NCBI RefSeq assembly: GCF_018982965.1
Contig: NZ_JACBYP010000020.1
Span: 1 to 64,000 of the forward strand
Source: Streptomyces mayonensis
Lineage (GTDB): Bacteria; Actinomycetota; Actinomycetes; Streptomycetales; Streptomycetaceae
DNA length: 64,000 nt
Direction: 5' to 3'
The notes beneath the pieces were generated by a model, which ran no database searches, was not told the DNA's origin, and worked only from the letters and a program-made list of their open reading frames with translations. Numbering within the stretch: the first letter of the stretch is position 1; each line of letters starts with the position of its first letter. Position numbers and translations under genes: made by a program. Shown in pieces: positions 1 through 8,632 of the stretch.

Positions 1-114
1 GGTCTGGACGTGACGCCCCCGCCGTGCGTGGTGCGGCACGGCGGCGGCGTCGGGGTGGGCCGGGGGTCGCGGCTGCGGTCGTGGTTCTGGAGGGTCAGCC
101 GGGGCCCGTGGTGG

Positions 115-3100
115 TCACCAGCGGCCCCAGGCGTCCTCCCACTCCCGGGAAGGGGACCAGAGCCCGGTGTCGTCGTGACCGCCACCGCCACCGCCACCCT
201 GGTTCCAGGGACCGCCGGGACCACCGGGTCCGCCGGACCAGGGCGGTCGGGGGGCGTGGTCGATCCGCTGGAAGCCGACCGTGTAGGTGCGGCTGTGCTC
301 GCCGTTGGCCGACGTCACCGTGACGGTGCGGGTGGTGAACCCGGGCAGGGACGAGGACACGGTCCTGCTGCCGTCCGTGACCTTCACCCGGGCACCGGAC
401 GCGGCCGCCACGGCGCCCACGGCCGGGATCCTCCCGTGCTTCGGCCAGTCCACGACGTACGTGCCCACCTCCGGGTCGAACCCGTCGACGGGAGCACCCC
501 CCACGGTGAGCGCGGAGGCGTCGGCGACACTGGCCTTCGTGGCGTCCGGGAAGCCGGTCACCGTGACCGACCCGTCGGCGTTGACGGTCACGTCCGCCGC
601 CATCGCCGCCGCCAGGTTGATCCGCTGCCAGCTCGGCCCGCCGGCCGCGGTGAGGTCGAGCGGCAGACCGGAGTCCGTCGCGGTCTGTTCGAGGACCTGC
701 GTCCGCTGCTCCTCGGTGAGATCGGGGAAGGCCGTGACCAGCAGCGCCGCCGCGTCGGACGGTGCCTGGAGTTCCTGACCGGCCTCGCCGACCGCGGAGA
801 ACCCGTAGGACAGGCGCTGCGTGTACAGGTCGACGGTCTCCGCCGTGTCCAGACCGGCGTAGGGATCGCCCGCGCAGGCCGTGAGCGTGTCGCCGTACCC
901 CTCCTCCTCGCACCGCGCGAGCAGCACGTTCTCGATCTCGGTGTGCGCCTGCTGCAGCAGCCCCTCGAACGCGGGGTCCGCCCAGCGGTGCGCCACGGTG
1001 GCCTGGGCGGTGATGCGGCCGCCCATGACGTCGAGCGGGTAGTGGAACCCGAGGACGAGGCGGTTGTCCCCGTACTCCGAGGTGCGCGCGAGGATGGACG
1101 GCGCCAGGTCGGGCAGCAGCGTGGCGAGGATCGTCCCGGCCTCGTAGCCGCCGTAGGTGTGGCCGCTCGGGTACGAGCCCTGCTTCGCGAGGCCGTCGTA
1201 CGAGCTGTCCTCGGACTCGTAGATGCGGCCGCCGTCACCGGCGAAGCCGAGCCGGACGTACGGACGCAGGTAGTTCCAGCGGTTCTTCGCCGCGTCGTGG
1301 GTGTCCAGGTGCTTGGCGACGCGGGAGAACAGGGCGCTGGTCTTGGGCAGTTGTCCTTCCTTCAGGGCTTCGCCGTAGAGCGGTCCGAGCCGGGATCCCA
1401 GGCCGTCGGCCATGGTGACGGTGGCGCTGTTGGAGGCGTCCACCTCGGCCCGGTCGACCTGCTTCTGTGTGGCCGCGTTGTTGACGGCGACGGTGATCCG
1501 GTCGTTCTCGGCGCCGAGTTCGCTGCCCGCGGGCAGTTCGCTGTTGGCGCCGAGGGTGCCGGGACCGAGGTCGTCGAAACCGCTGAGCAGGTGGGTGAAG
1601 TAGTCGCTGTCGTCGCCGGTCCCCGGCCACTCGTCCGACGGGTAGTCGGCATCGAGCACGTCGTCCGGGAAGGGCGACGGCTCGTAGTCCGACGGGTCGG
1701 AGGCCGCCGCGGTGCCGGTGCTCGCCATGGTGCCGGTGCTCGCAGTGGTGCCGGTGCCGGCCGTGGCCGGGGCCTTCGGGGCGGGGTCGGCCGAGGTCCC
1801 TGCGGGGGTGAGTGCGATGACGGTGGCGGTGTGGGTCTTCGCCTTGCCCGCGGTCGTGAGCAGCGCCGACCGAGTGGTGCCGGACACGTGCGCGGTGGTT
1901 CCGTCGTCGAGGGCCACGGTGTAGCCGACGACCGGGAATCCGCCGTCGCCGGCGGGCCGCCAGGTCACGCGGACCTGCCGGCCGTCGGTGACCACGCCGG
2001 TGACGTCCGGCGCCTGCGGCCGGTTGTCGCCGGTCACGACGGGCCGGGTCGCGGGGCTCGGGGCCGAGTCGCCGAGCGCGTTCACCGCGCGGACGCGGGC
2101 CGAGTACGACGCGCCGTCCTTGAGGGCGGTGAACACCGTGCTGCGGCTTGCCGGGTCGTCGATCTCGACCTGGTGACCGCCGCTGAGGGTGATCTCGTAG
2201 CCGGTGACGGGCGAACCGCCGTCGTCCTCGGGCGCGGACCAGGTGACCTTCACGCTCGTGCCGGACACGGTCGCCGACACGGCGCCGGGCGCGGACGGCA
2301 CCGTCCGGTGCTTCGTCCTGAGCGCCGACACGGCCTTGTCGAGGGACGTGTACCGCGCCGTGAGGGTGGCGTCCGACGCCGCGTCGTCGGCGACGGCGTC
2401 CTTCGCGGCGGTGAGCGCGGCGGTGAACGCCTTCCAGGAGGCGTCGGTGTAGCGCTCGTTGGTGAGGGCGGACGCGGTGGTGACCAGGTTCTCCAGCTTC
2501 AGCCGCGGGAGCGGGACCAGCTGGTTGGCGGCCAGGCTGAGGCTGCGGGTCTGCAGGTCGGCCTCGAGCTGGGTGACACCGTCGGCGTCCAGCAGGGCGC
2601 GGGCGGCGGCGAGTTCGCGTGCGAACACCCCGAAGTCGATCGTGCCGTACCGGTCCTTCTCCTCGGCCAGGCCCTCGTACTTCTCCACCGCCTTGCGCAG
2701 GTCGGCCAGGTCCGTCTCCGCGGGTGCCTCGACGTGGTCGAAGGTGATCTGCCCGAGGTTGGCGACGTAGGGGTGCGAGGAGTCCGCGTTCGTCGTCAGC
2801 CGCAGGTGCACGGAGTGCGTGCCGGTGATCGCCTTCGGCAGGGTCAGGCTGGTGGTGCCGCCCGACGACCACGAGCTGCCGGTGACGGGCAGCGCAACGG
2901 TCGCGTCCGGCGTACCGGGGTCGTCCGCGTCGAAGGAGTCCAGGTGGATCTCGACGGCGGAACCGGTGCCGCAGCGGGCGGAGTTGTTGACGTAGGTGAG
3001 CGTGACGGTGTTCTTCGGCTCGTCGCCGAAGTCGATGTCGCCGTAGTCGAGCCAGGCGCCGTCGTAGGTGCCGCCGAGGCTGGTGGCCGAGCCGGCCCCT

Positions 3101-6100
3101 TCCCAGGTGGCCGGCTCGCTCTTCAGCCCGCCGCCGCTGTTCGACGTGAACCCCGTGGCGTCGAACACCACCGGGGCGTCCGCCTGCCGTGTCAGGGTGA
3201 GCGAGTAGACGTTGGCCACGTAGGGCTGGGCGTCGGTCTGCGTGCTGGAGACGAAGGCGGCGTACACGTCCTTGGCGCCGCCGAAGGTCTCCGGGTCGAG
3301 CCGGACGCTCGTGGTGGCCACGGTGCCCCAGCCCGAACCGGTGTACTCCAGGGGGATGTCGGCGGCCGCCGGGCCGTCCTTGCCGCCCAGGCGCAGTTCG
3401 ATGTGCGAGTCCGAGGCCGCGCGGGAGCGGGGCTTGTCGTAGCTGACGGTGACGGTGTCGGCGCCGTCCGCGAGGTCGGTGTCCCGCCACTCGGCCCAGG
3501 CGCCGTTCGTCACGTTCTCGAAGACGCCGTTGGAGAGGTTGAGGGGCAGCGAACCGCCGCCGGTCGCCGTGGTGTTGGCCGTGGTGAGGGCGGCGACGGT
3601 CGTGACGGGGGAGGAGGAGTCGGGCTCGGCCGGCGAGAACTGGTACCAGTCGAAGTTCGACACCCACTGCTGGCCCGCCGGGGCGTGGAAGACGAACGTC
3701 GCGGTCGACGCGTCCAGCAGCGCCTGCGGGTCGGTCACGGCCGCCTGCACCGTGGTGTAGTACTGCCAGCCGCCGGTCCCCGGCAGGGAGACGGTGGCGA
3801 CGACGGGGCCGTCGGCGTCCCCGGCGTGGATGTCGACGCTGCTCGGTTCGGCGTCCGGCGCCTGCGAGTTGGCGTAGCGCACGGAGACGCTGCGCGGGGC
3901 GACCCCGCCGAAGTCCAGGTTCCGGTACTGCTCCCAGGCGCCCTCGGTGACGCCGCCGAGGTCGCCGTCCGAGTGGTACGCCTCCTTCACGAGGCTGGGG
4001 CCCTCCATGTCGTCGGGGTCCTCGGCCTGGAGGACGGCGTAACCGCCCTCGTCCAGGGTGAGCGCGTCGATCGCGGACTTCAGCGCGTCGTGCGCGGCCA
4101 TCAGCGTGCCGGTGGCGGCGTCGGAGTCCGCGAGGACGGTCCGCGCGCGCTCCAGCGCCGTACGGAAGACCCCGTAGGAGCCGTCGGAGTAGTTGCCCTC
4201 GCGCACCAGCGACGCCTCGTCCACCAGCGCGCCGAGGCTCCCGCGGTGCACCGCGGCGGCCGAGACGACCAGCGGGTCGGTCACGGACACCCCGGCGCCG
4301 GTCACCGTCGAGGCCGGTACGCCGTGGGCGAAGGCCCGGTCGCGGAAGGTGAGGCCGACACGGGCGTCGGTCTTCGTCGTGCCTGTCAGCTTCAGCGACG
4401 CCGTGCGTCTGCCGGTGACCCGCAGGTCGGCCTTGACGCCGTCCGGCAGGCCGGTGACGCTCGCCGCGCCGGTCCCGGTGAGGCTGGTCCCGTTGCGCGC
4501 GGCGAACGACGCCCTGCCGGACAGCCGGAGTTCGACGGAGCCCTTGACGGTGCCGTCCGCGGCGGTGTCGACGCGGTCGGGGCGGGCGGACACGACGGTC
4601 GTGCCCTTGCCGGGACCGGAGCCGCCGTCACCGTCGCCCGTGTCGGTGTTCAGCGAGTACGCGGGTTGGGTGCGGGCGCCCCAGGACGACGGCTTGGAAC
4701 CCATGTCGAACTTCAGGGTGCCGCCGGAGACGATCTGCGAGTAGTCCAGCCACGTGTTCGAGAACCGCTTGCCGTTCAGGCGCGCGCCCTGCACGTAGTA
4801 GTTGTCCGGCGAGACCCCGTCGGCCTCGACGGTGAACTTGGCGCCGTTGGCGTAGCTGATCGTCGTCGAGTCGAAGAACGGGCTGCCGATCTGGAACTGG
4901 CTGGAGCCCGCCGTCACCGGGAACAGCCCGAGGGCGGCGCCGACGAACATGGTCGACATGGTGCCCGCGTCGTTGTCCATGGTCGGCAGGAAGCCGTCCG
5001 GGGCGAGCTCGTACACCTTGGTCCTGACCGGCGGCCGGAACTCGCCGCCGGAGCTGGGCGCCTCGTTCGTGGAGCCCGTCGCGATGTACCGGTTCCAGGT
5101 CTCGCCGGTGTAGATGGCGCGGACCCACTTCTGCGTCAGGCTGGGCTCACCGACGTAGTTGAAGAGGTACGGGGCCTGGAGGTCGATCTCGTTGGCGTTG
5201 GAGTGCAGCATGGTCGAGCCGTCGTCGGCGTCCGAGTCCTCGCCGAACATGTGCCGGATCGCGGCCCGGCCGGCCTTCTCGCCGCCCATGGCCTCGATGA
5301 GGCCGCCCATGTCGTACGCGTCGTACCAGTGGTACTGCCAGAGGGTGCCCTGGTAGAGCCCCGCCTCCTCGAACTTCTCGTAGTCGACGCCCTGCCAGTC
5401 GCCCTTGCCGTCGCGCGGGGTGAGCAGCCCGACCTCGGTGCCGTCGTCGGCCTTCCAGGCGCCGGGCCTGACCAGGTTGTCGATGGCCATCGTCGCCTGC
5501 TCGCGCAGCTTCTTGGCGTCGGCGTCCTCACCGAGCGCGTCGGCGATGACGGACAGCGCCCACTGGTCGTAGCCGCGCTGGACCGTCGTACCGGGGTCAC
5601 CGGCGACGTACCCCTGCCGCAGCTGCGTTCCCGTGTAGTAGCCGGTGTACGACTTCAGCGCCGGGTACGCCTCGTCGAGCCGGTCGAAGTCCTTGTACCC
5701 CTTGGAGACGGCGTCGGCGATCACGACCGCCGAGCGCTCCCAGCGCACCGTCGGCACCGAGTGGGTGAGGCTGCCGAGGCTCTTGCCGGACGACTGGGCG
5801 TCGGCGAAGAGGATGACGGCGGACTGCACCATGTCCCGGTAGCCGGCCGGGTCGATGTAGGCGGCGACGGAGTACTTGCGGAAGTCGTCCCAGGTGGACC
5901 AGCCGTCGTAGTACGTGAAGCCGTTCGCCTTGTGCACCGCGCCGTCGACGCCGCGGTACGTGCCGGTGGTGCTGGTGGCGTTCACCGGCAGCGCGTACAT
6001 GCGGTACAGGTGCGTGTAGAACTGCTTGGTGAGCGTCGAGTCCGGGTCGGCCTTCTTCGAGGCCTGCACCGCGACGGTGCCGAGCGTGTCGTTCCACTCC

Positions 6101-7074
6101 GCCTTCGTCTGCGCGCGCACTTCTTCGAAGCCTCGGCCCGCCACCTCGTTGTGCTGGTCGGTCGCGGCCTGCTCGGCGCTGATCGGCGACAGCGTGATGC
6201 GCAGTTCGACGTCCTTGCCGTCGGCCTGGTCGAACCCGAGGACGGCGCCGGTGTCCGTGCCGTCCTGCGCGGTCGCGTCGCCCAGCGCGCCGTCGTCGCC
6301 CCAGCTGCGCAGCGAGGTCACGGGGACGTTCGTGGTGGCGTAGTAGTACAGCCGGTACGAGGCGCCGTTGAAGGACCCGGCGACGAGCCCGCTGATCGCG
6401 GTCGTCCCGTCCTTCAGCTTCGTCGCGTCCAGGGTCGAGCGGGTGCGGCTGGTGAAGTTGTTGGCGAGGTCGAGGACGAGCTGGGGCCGCGCTCCGTCGG
6501 GGAAGCTGTAACGCTCGAGGGCCGTGCGGGTCGTCGCCGTCATCTCGGCGTCGATGGTCCCTGTGTCGGACCCGAGGCCCACGCGGTAGGAGCCGGGCGT
6601 CGCGCTCTCGTCGTCGTGGCTGTAGGGGTGCGCGTAGCTGCTCGTGGCCGGGCGCTTGTCGTACTGCTCCGAGGTCGGGACCACCAGCAGGTCTCCGCCG
6701 CCGCCCGAACCGCCCACGCCGTCCAGGTTCGTGGCGGTGAACCCGGCGATGTGGTCCTCGTTGTAGTCGTACCCCGAGTGGTTGCGGTCCGGCACGGTCA
6801 TCGGGTTGACCTTGGCCAGGCTGTGCGGTGCCTGCGCGCCGGGCAGGTCGTTGCCCGCGTCACCGGCGGTGGACACGAACGGGTCGACGAGCTTGGTGTA
6901 GTCCGTGCCGCCGGACGCCTCACCGGACACGCGCGCGGCGGGTGCGGCCGTGGCGGTGCCGCCGGCCGTCAGCGCACCGAGGCCGAGCGCTCCGGCGAGC
7001 ACGGCGGCGACGGTGGCCCGCAGGGCCCGGGGCCCGGCCGCCCGTATCGGCGGTCTCTTGGATCTGTCAGGCAT
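115..7074 (-). CDS. Secreted multidomain GH92 alpha-mannosidase fused to a PAP2-type phosphatase
   Basis: About 2319 residues. Start ATG 7074 (MPDRSKRPP) puts an Ala-rich Sec signal peptide ending near TATAAPAA at the N terminus; the TTG 45 bases upstream only adds a tail. Domains by eye: GH92 catalytic region about 55-795, with Glu629 (NANEIDLQAPYLF) at the family acid position and a D-x-D pair at 700/702 (MDNDAGTM) at the base position; FIVAR-like helices about 950-1018; three CBM6-like beta-sandwiches about 1020-1446; more FIVAR helices; two fibronectin type III domains about 1591-1765; a Gly/Thr/Ala linker; then a PAP2 fold with KNRWNYLRP (about 1933), PSGH (about 1968) and NRLVLGFHYPLD (about 2010). 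An Ig-like domain and a Gly-rich tail follow. GH92 enzymes remove alpha-mannose and need calcium; PAP2 enzymes are acid phosphatases or vanadate haloperoxidases. It probably acts outside the cell on mannan or phosphomannan. The fusion is unusual. GH92 call very sure, PAP2 call sure, substrate inferred. Confidence 0.9.
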   Translation of the reverse strand: MPDRSKRPPIRAAGPRALRATVAAVLAGALGLGALTAGGTATAAPAARVSGEASGGTDYTKLVDPFVSTAGDAGNDLPGAQAPHSLAKVNPMTVPDRNHSGYDYNEDHIAGFTATNLDGVGGSGGGGDLLVVPTSEQYDKRPATSSYAHPYSHDDESATPGSYRVGLGSDTGTIDAEMTATTRTALERYSFPDGARPQLVLDLANNFTSRTRSTLDATKLKDGTTAISGLVAGSFNGASYRLYYYATTNVPVTSLRSWGDDGALGDATAQDGTDTGAVLGFDQADGKDVELRITLSPISAEQAATDQHNEVAGRGFEEVRAQTKAEWNDTLGTVAVQASKKADPDSTLTKQFYTHLYRMYALPVNATSTTGTYRGVDGAVHKANGFTYYDGWSTWDDFRKYSVAAYIDPAGYRDMVQSAVILFADAQSSGKSLGSLTHSVPTVRWERSAVVIADAVSKGYKDFDRLDEAYPALKSYTGYYTGTQLRQGYVAGDPGTTVQRGYDQWALSVIADALGEDADAKKLREQATMAIDNLVRPGAWKADDGTEVGLLTPRDGKGDWQGVDYEKFEEAGLYQGTLWQYHWYDAYDMGGLIEAMGGEKAGRAAIRHMFGEDSDADDGSTMLHSNANEIDLQAPYLFNYVGEPSLTQKWVRAIYTGETWNRYIATGSTNEAPSSGGEFRPPVRTKVYELAPDGFLPTMDNDAGTMSTMFVGAALGLFPVTAGSSQFQIGSPFFDSTTISYANGAKFTVEADGVSPDNYYVQGARLNGKRFSNTWLDYSQIVSGGTLKFDMGSKPSSWGARTQPAYSLNTDTGDGDGGSGPGKGTTVVSARPDRVDTAADGTVKGSVELRLSGRASFAARNGTSLTGTGAASVTGLPDGVKADLRVTGRRTASLKLTGTTKTDARVGLTFRDRAFAHGVPASTVTGAGVSVTDPLVVSAAAVHRGSLGALVDEASLVREGNYSDGSYGVFRTALERARTVLADSDAATGTLMAAHDALKSAIDALTLDEGGYAVLQAEDPDDMEGPSLVKEAYHSDGDLGGVTEGAWEQYRNLDFGGVAPRSVSVRYANSQAPDAEPSSVDIHAGDADGPVVATVSLPGTGGWQYYTTVQAAVTDPQALLDASTATFVFHAPAGQQWVSNFDWYQFSPAEPDSSSPVTTVAALTTANTTATGGGSLPLNLSNGVFENVTNGAWAEWRDTDLADGADTVTVSYDKPRSRAASDSHIELRLGGKDGPAAADIPLEYTGSGWGTVATTSVRLDPETFGGAKDVYAAFVSSTQTDAQPYVANVYSLTLTRQADAPVVFDATGFTSNSGGGLKSEPATWEGAGSATSLGGTYDGAWLDYGDIDFGDEPKNTVTLTYVNNSARCGTGSAVEIHLDSFDADDPGTPDATVALPVTGSSWSSGGTTSLTLPKAITGTHSVHLRLTTNADSSHPYVANLGQITFDHVEAPAETDLADLRKAVEKYEGLAEEKDRYGTIDFGVFARELAAARALLDADGVTQLEADLQTRSLSLAANQLVPLPRLKLENLVTTASALTNERYTDASWKAFTAALTAAKDAVADDAASDATLTARYTSLDKAVSALRTKHRTVPSAPGAVSATVSGTSVKVTWSAPEDDGGSPVTGYEITLSGGHQVEIDDPASRSTVFTALKDGASYSARVRAVNALGDSAPSPATRPVVTGDNRPQAPDVTGVVTDGRQVRVTWRPAGDGGFPVVGYTVALDDGTTAHVSGTTRSALLTTAGKAKTHTATVIALTPAGTSADPAPKAPATAGTGTTASTGTMASTGTAAASDPSDYEPSPFPDDVLDADYPSDEWPGTGDDSDYFTHLLSGFDDLGPGTLGANSELPAGSELGAENDRITVAVNNAATQKQVDRAEVDASNSATVTMADGLGSRLGPLYGEALKEGQLPKTSALFSRVAKHLDTHDAAKNRWNYLRPYVRLGFAGDGGRIYESEDSSYDGLAKQGSYPSGHTYGGYEAGTILATLLPDLAPSILARTSEYGDNRLVLGFHYPLDVMGGRITAQATVAHRWADPAFEGLLQQAHTEIENVLLARCEEEGYGDTLTACAGDPYAGLDTAETVDLYTQRLSYGFSAVGEAGQELQAPSDAAALLVTAFPDLTEEQRTQVLEQTATDSGLPLDLTAAGGPSWQRINLAAAMAADVTVNADGSVTVTGFPDATKASVADASALTVGGAPVDGFDPEVGTYVVDWPKHGRIPAVGAVAAASGARVKVTDGSRTVSSSLPGFTTRTVTVTSANGEHSRTYTVGFQRIDHAPRPPWSGGPGGPGGPWNQGGGGGGGHDDTGLWSPSREWEDAWGRW

Positions 7075-7489
7075 GACGAGTACGACCCTCTCCGTGTGGA
7101 GCAGTGGACCTGTGGACAACGTTGTCAGTCGGAACTCGGGACAGACGCCCGCCCCGGATGAACGCCTCCGCCATCACACAGGGAGAAGTCATACAACGGG
7201 GAAACAGGGTTCGTACAGGGGGTGCGCCGGACCGCGGTGCGATCGAGGTGCGTCGGGTTGTGCCGTGCCGTATCGCGGTGCGTCGGGCTGTGCCGTGTTG
7301 AGGGTGCGTCGGGCCGCCGCGCTGGGTGGAGGGGAGGGCGGGCCGCGTTGGGGTGGACGGGCCGCGTTGGGGTGGACGGGGAGGGCGAGCAGCGTTGCGT
7401 TGCGTTGGAGGAGAGGGCGGCCCGCGCTGTGTTGGAAGGGAGCGCGGGCCGCGTTGCATTGGAAGGGAGCGCGGGCCGCGTTGCGTTGG
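7075..7489. repeat. Gene-free 415 bp spacer with short tandem duplications
   Basis: This lies between the starts or ends of two minus-strand genes. It holds a 19-bp direct duplication (unit GGGCCGCGTTGGGGTGGAC, 7340-7377), a 27-bp unit present twice with one mismatch (7432-7458 and 7459-7485), and a degenerate GTGCGTCGGG(T/C)TGTGCCGTG repeat at 7245-7315. The repeats run right up to the stop codon of the APH-like gene. The upstream part (7075-7200) should carry the promoter of the GH92 gene, but no clear -10/-35 pair was found. Open frames across this stretch are low-complexity and have no recognisable product. Confidence 0.7.
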
Positions 7490-8392
7490 CTACGCGGCGG
7501 CGTCCTTCAGGACGCGGTCGAGCGCCGCCCGGCCCGCGGGGCCCCACGCCGGCTTGCCGCCGGGCAGGCCCCGGTCCCCGTTGCGGCCCATCAGCATGAG
7601 GAACAGGCTCTGCTGCGCGGCCAGTCCGCGGGCGCGCCGGACGGTCGCCCGGTCGGCGCGCGCGTACGCGGCGAAGAACCGCCCGGCGGCGCCCGCGGGC
7701 AGGAGCACCCACGCGGCCGCGAGGTCCCAGGCGGGATCGCCCGCGCACAGGTCGCCGAAGTCGACCACACCGGTGAGCGTCCCGTCCGCGCCGACGGCGT
7801 TCGCGGGATGGAGGTCGCCGTGCACCCACAGGGGCGGACCCTCCCACCCGGGGGCCGCGACGGCGTCGTCCCAGACGGTCCGGACGGCGTCGGCGACGTC
7901 CTCGGGGACGACGGCGTCGAAGAAGCGCTCGAAGCCGTCCGTGCACTCCTTGGGATGGCCACCGCGGTCCGCGGAGACCGGTGCGTCGGCCGGCGCCGGC
8001 ACGTGCAGCGCCCCGAGGAAGTCCGCCAGCACGTCGGCCGCGTGGGCGCCGCGGCGGATCGGGGCGAGGTCGAGCGGCGTGCCGGGAACCCACGTCATGA
8101 CGGTCCAGTGCTTGGGGAAGCGTTCGGACGGTTCGCCGAACCGCACCGGGGACGGCACCGGGAGCGGCAGGCGCGGGGCCAGCAAGGGCAGCCACCGCCG
8201 CTCCTTGAGCTGCAGCTCCGGGGTGGGGTCCATGCGCTGCATGCGTACGGCCAACTCGTCCCCGAGGCGCCACATCTGGTTGCCCCAGCCGCCCGGCACC
8301 TCGCGGACGGCCAGCCCCGCGAGGTCGGGATGCTGTTCCCGCAGCAGCTCGCGGACCAGCTCTGCGGTGATCTCGATCTCGGTGTCGGCCAT
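7490..8392 (-). CDS. Aminoglycoside phosphotransferase (APH)-fold kinase
   Basis: 300 residues, ATG start at 8392. It has the APH/choline-kinase hallmarks: the Brenner motif HGDLHPAN with the catalytic Asp, and the metal-binding VVDFGDLCAGDPAWDLA about 18 residues later. An N-terminal nucleotide-binding lobe precedes them (GGWGNQMWRLGDELAVRM). Family members phosphorylate aminoglycosides, macrolides, homoserine, fructosamines or other small alcohols, and most chromosomal Streptomyces copies have no known substrate. It stands alone, so the context gives no substrate. Resistance cannot be claimed from sequence. It could also be a sugar or amino-alcohol kinase. Confidence 0.88.
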   Translation of the reverse strand: MADTEIEITAELVRELLREQHPDLAGLAVREVPGGWGNQMWRLGDELAVRMQRMDPTPELQLKERRWLPLLAPRLPLPVPSPVRFGEPSERFPKHWTVMTWVPGTPLDLAPIRRGAHAADVLADFLGALHVPAPADAPVSADRGGHPKECTDGFERFFDAVVPEDVADAVRTVWDDAVAAPGWEGPPLWVHGDLHPANAVGADGTLTGVVDFGDLCAGDPAWDLAAAWVLLPAGAAGRFFAAYARADRATVRRARGLAAQQSLFLMLMGRNGDRGLPGGKPAWGPAGRAALDRVLKDAAA

Positions 8393-8489
8393 GCGACGTC
8401 ACGGTACGCGGGAGAGGCGTCACCGTACGCGGGAGCGGGCGACTTTCGCCTTGAGTCCCGAAATGCGCCCGCCGTGTGCAGTTTTTGTC

Positions 8490-8511
8490 TGATCAAGATT
8501 TGAACTGATCA
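8490..8511. promoter_or_regulatory. Pair of TGATCA palindromes in the promoter region of the NlpC/P60 gene
   Basis: TGATCA occurs at 8490-8495 and again at 8506-8511, spaced 10 bp apart in an AT-rich island (8480-8520) unlike the surrounding GC-rich DNA. The spacing between centres (16 bp) would put both sites within about one and a half helical turns. It is between the divergent starts of the APH-like gene (8392) and the NlpC/P60 gene (8633). A regulator site or part of the core promoter is likely, but no regulator can be named. Confidence 0.4.
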
Positions 8512-8540
8512 CAAGAAGGTCACTATGGTCAGCGCTGGCA

Positions 8541-8586
8541 CCCCACTTGGGGATCACCCACAAGGGGTGACGGTGGAGGGGCACCC
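8541..8586 (+). promoter_or_regulatory. Structured 5' leader with competing hairpins before the NlpC/P60 gene
   Basis: CCCC/GGGG (8541-8552) forms a small hairpin. TCACCC (8554-8559) pairs perfectly with GGGTGA (8565-8570). The same GGGTG can instead pair with CACCC at 8582-8586, which would break the first stem. The ribosome binding site GGAGGAGAAGGAG (8611-8623) follows. Mutually exclusive stems suggest a possible RNA switch or attenuator, though such pairing can arise by chance in GC-rich DNA. It does not match the c-di-AMP (ydaO) riboswitch that precedes some Streptomyces wall hydrolase genes. Confidence 0.3.
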
Positions 8587-8632
8587 GCCCGTCGTGAGCG
8601 ACAGGCGGCTGGAGGAGAAGGAGACCGCCCGC

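Noticed and set aside
10..7161. 2383-codon plus-strand open frame opposite the mannosidase
   Set aside because: It is the antisense shadow of the GH92-PAP2 gene. In DNA of this GC content long frames without stops occur opposite every real gene; the product is Arg/Gly/Val-rich with no domain.
7490..8392. Aminoglycoside resistance gene
   Set aside because: Only the kinase fold can be shown. Many chromosomal members act on other molecules, so resistance is not claimed.
8520..8632. c-di-AMP (ydaO) riboswitch before the NlpC/P60 gene
   Set aside because: The conserved core segments of that riboswitch are not present, although the gene type often has one in Streptomyces.
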